A DNA stretch of 64,000 nucleotides, taken from the NCBI RefSeq assembly GCF_030272615.1, contig NC_081408.1:405429389-405493388 (forward strand), written 5' to 3'. Under the pieces are notes generated by a model that was not told the origin of the DNA, made no database searches, and was given only the letters and a program-made list of their open reading frames with translations. Below, in pieces: positions 57,364 to 64,000 of the stretch. A program made the position numbers and the translations under genes. The stretch comes from Cryptomeria japonica (lineage: Eukaryota > Streptophyta > Pinopsida > Cupressales > Cupressaceae). Positions within the stretch are counted from its first letter, which is position 1. Each line of letters begins with the position of its first letter.

Positions 57364-58980
57364 CAGGTTATGCATCTTTGTTCAAATAAGCTGCCCAAAG
57401 GACTAATCACCTTGGACGGAATCTTCAATTTGGATGATCAAATGAAGGGGAGGGCTATGAATTTGGCTGCAAGAAAGGGAGATTACAAATCCATATCAGT
57501 GGTTGATGAGAAAGCTCTCAACTTGGGAAAGGTATGTTCTAAAATAGACCAAGAGGTCTTTCTCAATCGTTGTAAAAAACATAATGATGCATTTTTTTTA
57601 ATCTCTGAGGATCTAAAAGGGTTTGACCCTAGTTTATCCTAGCATACCATAGAGCTAGATCCAAATGCAAAGTCTATTAGGTAAAAGAAAAGACCAATAA
57701 ACCCCAAGGTTGAGCGCTTGAGGAGAAAAGAGTTATCCAAGATCATAGAATCTAATATGATTTTTCCAATTAAACATTCTTCTTGGGTAGCTAATCTTGT
57801 TCTAGTTAGGAATAAGAATGGAGAAATAAGATTATGTGTATACTTTAGAGACCTCAATAGAGCCTCCCTTGAGGACCATTATCTCCTTCCTTCCATGGAA
57901 CAAATTTTAGCTAAGGTCAGTGGCCTAGAGAGATTTTCTTTTTTGGATGGATATTCAAGATACAATAAGATCCTAGTCCAAGAGTTAGACCAATTTATAA
58001 CTGCATTTACTACTAAATGAGGCACCTATACCTATTGTAAGATGCCATTCGGACTAACCAATGCAAGTGCCATTTTCCAAAGGGCTATGGATATACCCTT
58101 TAGAGGAGTATTAACAGAGTTTGTGCTAGTATATATTGATGATATAACTATGTACTCCAAGCATTTAGCATATCATTTTGGTCACCTTGAGACAGTATTC
58201 AAAAAATGCAGAGAATATGGCGTGTGCTTGAATCCTAATAAATGTGTATTTCCCACCGATTAGAGCAAATTGTTAGGACACATTGTATCAAAGGATAGTT
58301 TGGCCATAGATCCAGAGAGGGTGGAGGCCATTTTATCTCTCCGCCTCCCAAGTCACAAAAATGGTTTGCAAAGTTTCTTTGGTAAGATGAACTTTTTAAG
58401 AAGTTTTATTCCAAACCTGGTTGCCATGGTTAAGCCTCTCACAACCATGGTGAAGAAGGATATTATTTTCAAATAGATGTGGGAAGGAAAAGATGGTTTT
58501 GATTAGATCAAACAAGCAATTGCTTAGGCTCCCACCCTGGTAAATCATAATTATGATAAAGAATTCATCCTCTACACTTTGGGAGGAGAAGCAAGTATCT
58601 CAGCTGTCTTAACACAACTAAATGATGATGGGGTAGAGCAGCCCACTGCCTTTTTTAATGAGGGCCTGAAAGATTATGAGCTTAAATATAGCTATGTGAA
58701 AAAATAGGTCATCACAATTGTTCAAGCATTAAAGAAATTCAGACATATGCTCTCTAATAACCGGATTCAGCTCCTAGTGTCGCATAAAAGTGTGAAAGAT
58801 TTCCTCTTGAATAAGGATATTGGTGAAAAGAGAGCTAGATGGATCACTAAGGTCATGGAATATGACCTTAGTATCAAAATCACCAGGTTGGTAAGAGGCA
58901 AGGGCCTATGTGAACAATTTGTTTCGTCTTTTAACAAAGATCCAAAGGTTGCCCTTGTGCTGCAGGAGGAGGAATAACTA
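57364..58980 (+). pseudogene. pol: Element D reverse transcriptase and gypsy RNase H
   Basis: A single frame (no frameshift seen) with about nine stops. The RT has RRKELSKIIESNMIFPIKHS, VYFRDLNRASLEDHYLLPSM, motif A (SFLDGYSRYNK), MPFGLTNASAIFQRAMD and motif C VLVYIDDITMYSK (about 58126-58164). The YIDD catalytic box is intact. The thumb (KLLGHIVSKDSLAIDPERVE) and gypsy RNase H (FILYTLGGEASISAVLTQLN, LKDYELKYSYVKK) follow, ending LVRGKGLCEQFVSSF. No archaeal RNase H follows. That domain lies upstream at 23276. Stops include TGG to TGA at 58018 and CAG to TAG at 58261. Confidence 0.85.
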
Positions 58981-60426
58981 ACTAACAATGAAGATGAACA
59001 AACTAGTTGGTTTGATGACATGACTGTCTTCTTGAGGGATCGTAGTTACCCTCCTAATTTTGACAAAACTAAAAGAAGATATTTCAGACTTCAGTCCATC
59101 CCTTATGCATTAATGGAGGCTATTTTATTCAAAAGAGACCTTAATGGAGTCTTACAGAGATGTATCAAAGAAGATCAGGTCAACAGAATGTTAGAAGAAT
59201 TTCATGATGGCCCCTCAAGTGGCCATATTTTTGCAAGGACCACTGCCATAAAAATAATCAAGGAAGACTATTATTGGCCATCCTTATTTAGAGATGCACA
59301 CAAGTGGATGAGGCAGTGAAAGGGGAGTGCCCTATTCTCAAGTAAATGAAGGTTGGCTGCCCTTCCTCTACATCCAATTCAGACAGATCAACTTTTTGCT
59401 CAATGGGGCCTAGAATTTATTTACCCAATCAACCCCCTGTCAAGTGCAAGCCATAAGTGGATTTTGGCCGTCATGGATTACTTCACAAGGTGGATAGAGG
59501 CAGTAGCTCTAAAGGATGCAATTGAAAGTTCAGTGGTTCAATTCCTAGAGGGAATTGTGTCCAGTTTTGGTGCCCCTTCCACTATTATATCTAATAACGC
59601 CAAAGATTTTGTTTGAGATCGGATTAGTTTATTGGTAGTTCAACATGATGTATATTTGAAGACGCCATCAAAATACTAAACCCAAGGGAAAAGCCTAGCT
59701 GATTCCTTAAATAAGAACCTTATTAGAGTCATCAAGAGAACTTTAGATGACAATGAAAGGTCTTGGCATCTGAAGTTAGGGACAACCCTATGGGTTGATA
59801 GAACTATACGTAAGAGAGAAATTGGTAATTCACCCTTCATGTTAGTATATGGAAGGGAAGAAAAGCTTCTCTTATCTCTTGAATTACCCTCTCTTGATTT
59901 AGCACACCAGCTAGAGCTCTTGGAGAATGATGCCATAATAGTTAGATATACAATTCTAATGGAGTTGAAAAAAACCATAAAAAGGGCCATGTAGACCCTC
60001 AATATCCATCAGGGACGGGTAAATTTTTTTTCTAACAAAAGGGCCAATTATAGGACCTTTAGAGTTGGTGAGCTTGTCCTAAAGTGGGATGCAAACTGAG
60101 ATAAACCAGGTAGGCACTCCAATTTTGATGCAATTGGAGTGGCCCATATATCATCACTAGCTGCAAGGAGGCAAATTATTTCCACCTATCTAGGCTTAAT
60201 GGTGAAACCCTTCCTATTGCAGTCAACAACATCCAACTCAAGGCTTGTGCTTAAGATGATTTTTTTGGCCCTTGAAAATACTAGTCCACGCCCATCTCTC
60301 CAAAAAGTGCACGTGCATAGGCCATTCTTCCCTAGAATGAAAAACTTTGGTTTTTTGCAGATTGCAGGGGCAGAGGTTTATCTTCCTTTTTTAGTCTTGA
60401 CTCTGTACCCAATGGATCTCCTATGA
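58981..60426 (+). pseudogene. Element D integrase, catalytic triad lost
   Basis: The zinc region reads LEEFHDGPSSGHIFARTT...KWMRQ-stop-KGSALF: the two His are present but both Cys positions are gone (a stop and Ser). In the core the three acidic positions are WGLEFIYPI (Asp to Glu), IISNNAKDF (Asp to Asn) and SLADSLNKNL (Glu to Asp). No catalytic residue keeps its normal identity. The tail (FRVGELVLKWDAN near 60058) and a further stretch to 60426 follow in the same frame. The integrase is inactive. Confidence 0.8.
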
Positions 60427-60479
60427 TATTGATCATGTGCCAAGTAGGAATTCCATCCCCTCTAAGTCATCATAAAAGT

Positions 60480-61811
60480 TGATCATTTTTGTGTCAACCT
60501 TAGCCATGTAGATAACTGATTGAGAAATATTTAATGGCTAAAACCCTGCTAAAATATCTAAGGCCTAACCCCTAAACCCTTAAGGATTTTTTCCTTAAAA
60601 CCTTTCTCGTCCTTATTTCTTTTTCATCATTGATTGAATAGGGTCGGTCAAGCTCACTTAAGTCTATTGGCTAAAGGGTTCTCTTTTCATCTTGGGAGCG
60701 GTCTCTTTTTACCTGCTACCAGCTGACAGAGGTTCTTTAAGCTTATCACAATATCACTGTGTGGGGAACTTCCCCTTTTGTCCCCCCTACGATATTTGTG
60801 ATAACTTTTTTGGTTATCATTATATCATAGTCATCAAAAGCAATGTTACATCCGACCTTGCTACACAATGATGTAGTCATGTAATAGATAAAGGGTTTTT
60901 GCAGTTTCATGACAGTCAAGGTTGACCACCGGTTCAAGGATGCGGAACTGCGATGTTGGGGTTTGGGTATAAAGGTTTTCACTATTTTTCTATGAGGAAG
61001 GCTCATGGTGAGGTCCTCTTTGTGAAATGGCGATAAGGCCATTGGTGGTGAAAGTTAAGTTTGTTTTCGCTATTTTGCGGAAAGGAAGACTCATGGTGGG
61101 GTCCCCTTTGGGAAATGGCGAGAAGGCCATTGGTGGTGAAAGTTAAGTTTGTTTTCTCTATTTTGGGAAAAGGAAGACTCATGGTGCGGTGAAAATTATG
61201 AGGAAGGATTTCATTGTTTCACATCAGTTAGAAGAAAAAGGGTTTCTTTGGCTGCGATATAACGATAAGGCTAGCGATGAGGCTCGTGAGGCTAGTTGAT
61301 TTAACTATTAATCTCGACCATCCAATTTCCCTTAAGGGGGAGATTGATGACCCTATTTTAAACACTTTTGGGGCCCTTTTTGAGGCCTCATGGCATGATC
61401 TTAGTCGTTCATCTATGCCAGATATGAGGTGGACATTAAAATTAAAATAGCTGTGCAGTGTGGTTACCAACTTAAATTGTCACAAATTAGTTTCTGACAT
61501 GTTGGTGGCCCAAATCAGATTTGTCCATCTCGAACAACTTTTAGAGGTCTGAGGGACAATCACCATTACTCCGATATGCTCTACAAATGCTTCTGTCAGC
61601 CGCCCATGCTCATTTATTGAAGATAAAAGACTTTTGGGTCCAACAAAAGCCATTCAGATGCCATCCCAATGCAAATATCTCCCTATTTTTTAGGGATGGT
61701 TTCTTTTTCCCAATTTTGGATATATCTTCAGGCATGCAAACATCAGATCACTTGTCTGATCCAATTATCCTTTCATTTTGTAACCTAACCCTAGCTGGTT
61801 AGGGTTTCTAA
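60480..61811 (+). repeat. Element D 3' LTR, interrupted
   Basis: It starts TGATCATTTTTGTGTCAACC, matching the 5' copy at 18417, and follows it through AACCCTGCTAAAATATCTAA to CTGGTTAGGGTTTCTA, where the copia-like LTR begins (61812). It is shorter than the 5' copy over the same span, because of deletions in the repeat-rich middle. The remainder should lie beyond the window. Confidence 0.8.
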
Positions 61812-62737
61812 TGTTGGCATTATACACTCATATGAGAAAGGTTGATGTTTTCATTGATGGCAACAAAGTGGCAACAGGGTTCAACAAGGTTTCACAGGTT
61901 CAATTGGCAACATAATTCACCTACCAACATGGGAAGATACAACAAGTCTTATTCACATCGGCATCCAGTTTACACTGGCAACAAATCATACCGACATCCA
62001 AAGCCGAGTTGGCAATAATATTGTTTATGTAATGTAAATTGTAATTGTATGGCCGACATGATGTATTGTAAAGACTCATATATGTATGATATCTTGTAGG
62101 TCATTTAAAAAAAAGTAGGTAATTAAATGTGTGTATGTAAGCGGTATATGTAATAAGATAGGGATATGATACCGGATAATTGTATATGCACTTTGATGTG
62201 TTTATCTTGAGAGCGAATAAGAAGCAAAGCAGAGCGAAGACTATTCTGTGTAAGTAGAATGATTTACCAACAAGGTTTTTGGCAGAGGTATCAGACAAAG
62301 CTTAAATCGGTATTGAATCTAGCATTGCAGATGCAATTTTGAAGTAGTACATTGTTATTGGATTTAACCATCCAATTGTGTAGTCAGTGGGACTCCATTT
62401 TTGTTGTTGAGAAATGAGCTCTAGGTAGTTGGCCTTCCTGAATGTGCAGGCCCCTATTGTACTAAGTAAAATTTATTCATATTGGCCAGTGAGTAAATAT
62501 TGTGGGTCACAAATCCCACTGAGGTTTTTCCCTTACTGGGTTTCCTCGCTAAAATATCTATGTTATGGTGTGCATTGATGCTGATTCTTTTGTTTCTCTT
62601 TACTGCATTATTATTTTCTTACCAGGATATTAATTTCAATTATAGTGTTGCAAATAAGTTTAAATCTTTCATCTACCGGTCAGACACCGATTCACGCCCC
62701 CCTCTCAGTGTCTTTGGGATTAACCAAGTATCTAACA
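61812..62737 (+). repeat. Copia-like element 5' LTR
   Basis: The 926-bp segment begins TGTTGGCATTATACACTC and ends AAGTATCTAACA, giving TGTT...AACA ends. Two bases later the primer-binding site starts. The five bases before it are TCTAA. Confidence 0.8.
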
Positions 62738-62739
62738 AT

Positions 62740-62751
62740 TGGTATCAGAGC
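62740..62751 (+). other. Primer-binding site for initiator-Met tRNA
   Basis: TGGTATCAGAGC is the standard complement to the 3' end of plant initiator methionine tRNA and lies two bases after the LTR end. Confidence 0.92.
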
Positions 62752-62808
62752 CTGGTCCTCTATTTGTAGAAGCCTAATAACTTGAGGAAGATTCTGAAAC
62801 CGGTACCG

Positions 62809-63923
62809 ATGGAAAGTCTGAGACAAAAGTTGGAAGAGGCTCTTGAAGATTTTGATGCAGAAAAATTGAAGAATATCAAATTGGAAGATGAACTCAGATC
62901 TGCTCAGGAATTCATCAAAGCACTTCAAGAAAACCTGGTCATAGCATAGAATAAGAGAAAAGAATTACATGTGTAACTGAAAAAAGAAGATGACGAAGAA
63001 AAAGAAACTCTCAGAGATATTGCAGAGAAATTGAGACAAGAGAACAATAACATGAAGAATGAGATGTAAGATTTAACCATGAGACTATGTAAGGATATTG
63101 AAGATAGAAAGAAGAATGAGGAAAATTTGGTTAGATGACTTAATGAAAGATCAAATGAATCTCTAAGGCTTAGTTATGAAAATGATATGCTTAAAATAGA
63201 GTTGATTCATATGCAACATGACAAAGAGGAACTTACGAGACAAGCTAGCACTCTGGAAGGTGAGTTGGTCACTTAAATGAACACAAGGACAAATTCAAAA
63301 ATAGTTTAGACAAGCTTGATAATATGTTGAAAAGTCAGAAACCTGATGGAGAAATAGTTGGACTTGGATTTGAACATGGAGAAAGTTCTGGAACTGCAAA
63401 CAATCATGATCACATCAAACTGGTAAGGCAACCCAATGCTTATATATTCAATGGAAAATGTTTTAATTGCAACAAATTTGGTCATAGAGCAAATCAATGC
63501 AGATTTAGGAATAATCAAAATACAAACTTATCCATCGGTCAATGATCCAAATGCAATAAACATGGTCATAACTCAAACAATTGTAGAATGAATGTAAAAT
63601 GCTATGCTTGTGGTATATTTGGACATCTATCTAATCAATGCATAACTCAAACCGGGCAAGGTTATGGAAAAGATATTCAAAGAAATAATGTAACTTGTTA
63701 TGCATATAACAAGATTGGGCATATTGCAAGATTTTGCAGAAGCAAGAATGTACCGACAAACAATAGAGGATCTAATGACAAAGGCAAGGAAAAAGTGAAT
63801 GAAATCAAGCAAGAATTCTTTAAACAATGGGTCAAGAAGAGAGATCAGAGAAATGATGAATTTGGCTCTGCACTAGCAGAACAGAGCAATCCTGCACCGA
63901 TAGGAGATTCTTCATCTAACTAA
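62809..63923 (+). pseudogene. gag: Copia-like gag with multiple zinc knuckles
   Basis: It starts MESLRQKLEEALEDFDAEKL at 62809. The first 160 codons are a long coiled coil (LRDIAEKLRQENNNMKNEM) with several stops, and a frameshift near 63250-63320 moves it to the frame used below. From 63457 come CFNCNKFGHRANQC, then after a TGA (former Cys, 63543) SKCNKHGHNSNNC, CYACGIFGHLSNQC and CYAYNKIGHIARFC. That makes four CCHC-type knuckles in tandem, of which the second lacks its first Cys and the fourth its second Cys. A basic then acidic tail ends at 63923. The N-terminal coiled coil before a knuckle array is unlike a usual capsid core, so a capsid domain may have been lost. Confidence 0.7.
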
Positions 63924-64000
63924 GGAATAATCCTTAGGGGTAAGGAAACTAATTTAAGATCATGCATTTTACCCTCAGATGGTGGTAAGAAGTCATAATT

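Larger units (their letters stand above)
18417..61811 (+). mobile_element. Element D: Ty3/gypsy with archaeal RNase H before RT, host of nested insertions
   Basis: Two LTR copies bound it: 18417-20569 and 60480-61811 (cut off by the copia-like insertion). Both begin TGAT.ATTTTTGTGTCAACC, and both end regions share CTGGTTAGGGTTTCTA. The internal order is primer site (20578), gag, protease, archaeal-type RNase H (to 23847), then the 33.5-kb insertion E, then RT, gypsy-type RNase H and integrase (57364-60426). Removing E plus one copy of its 5-bp duplication restores a continuous polyprotein frame (NQYGD followed by QVMH). D is therefore one element split by later insertions and the oldest layer of the nest. 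Confidence 0.8.
61812..64000 (+). mobile_element. Copia-like LTR retrotransposon, 5' part
   Basis: It comprises a 5' LTR (61812-62737), an initiator-Met primer site (62740) and a gag-like region with several zinc knuckles (62809-63923), cut by the window end. It inserted into the D 3' LTR. The lineage is tentative because no pol is visible. The primer site occurs in both copia and gypsy elements. Confidence 0.7.

Overview
This window looks like repeat-dense nuclear DNA of a large-genome vascular plant, most plausibly a gymnosperm (conifer-like). It is AT-rich and I see no intact host gene, tRNA, rRNA or bacterial-type operon. Almost everything readable is decayed LTR-retrotransposon sequence, mostly Ty3/gypsy. 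The in-frame stops I inspected are mostly changes expected from 5-methylcytosine decay (CAG to TAG, CAA to TAA, CGA to TGA, TGG to TGA). The organism call rests on this texture and is inference.

Left part (1-18416): a relic of a PPR (pentatricopeptide repeat) gene (about 1030-2110); a long broken ORF of unknown retroelement type (2569-5789); an Athila-like Ty3/gypsy element F (6772-15900) with gag, protease, RT, one RNase H, integrase and two extra downstream ORFs; an 84-bp (AT)n tract; a transposon-like Cys-rich pseudogene (16322-16960); an unrecognised antisense frame (17330-17890); and a possible LTR fragment (17944-18416).

Right part (18417-64000): a nest of retroelements. The oldest host is element D, with its 5' LTR at 18417-20569 and its 3' LTR from 60480. 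Its coding region is split after an archaeal-type RNase H domain (at 23847) and resumes with RT-RNase H-integrase at 57364. Insertion E (23848-57358) has an exact 5-bp target duplication (gagat) and carries a long ORF of unknown function. Inside E lies element B (27811 to about 55537), a rearranged Tat-like element whose RT and first RNase H have been deleted in frame. Inside B lies element A (30123-46432), a 16.3-kb Tat-like element with two 775-bp LTRs, gag, protease, RT, dual RNase H and integrase. A copia-like element (61812 to beyond 64000) interrupts the D 3' LTR.

The most interesting content is in A. An antisense gene (45310-42384, minus strand) encodes a plant mobile domain (PMD) protein with a C-terminal coiled coil. 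A 22-codon first exon joins through consensus splice sites and a 923-nt intron to the main exon in the same frame. Also notable are the RNase H-before-RT order in D, loss of a different catalytic core in each element, and several inverted LTR fragments able to form long hairpins.
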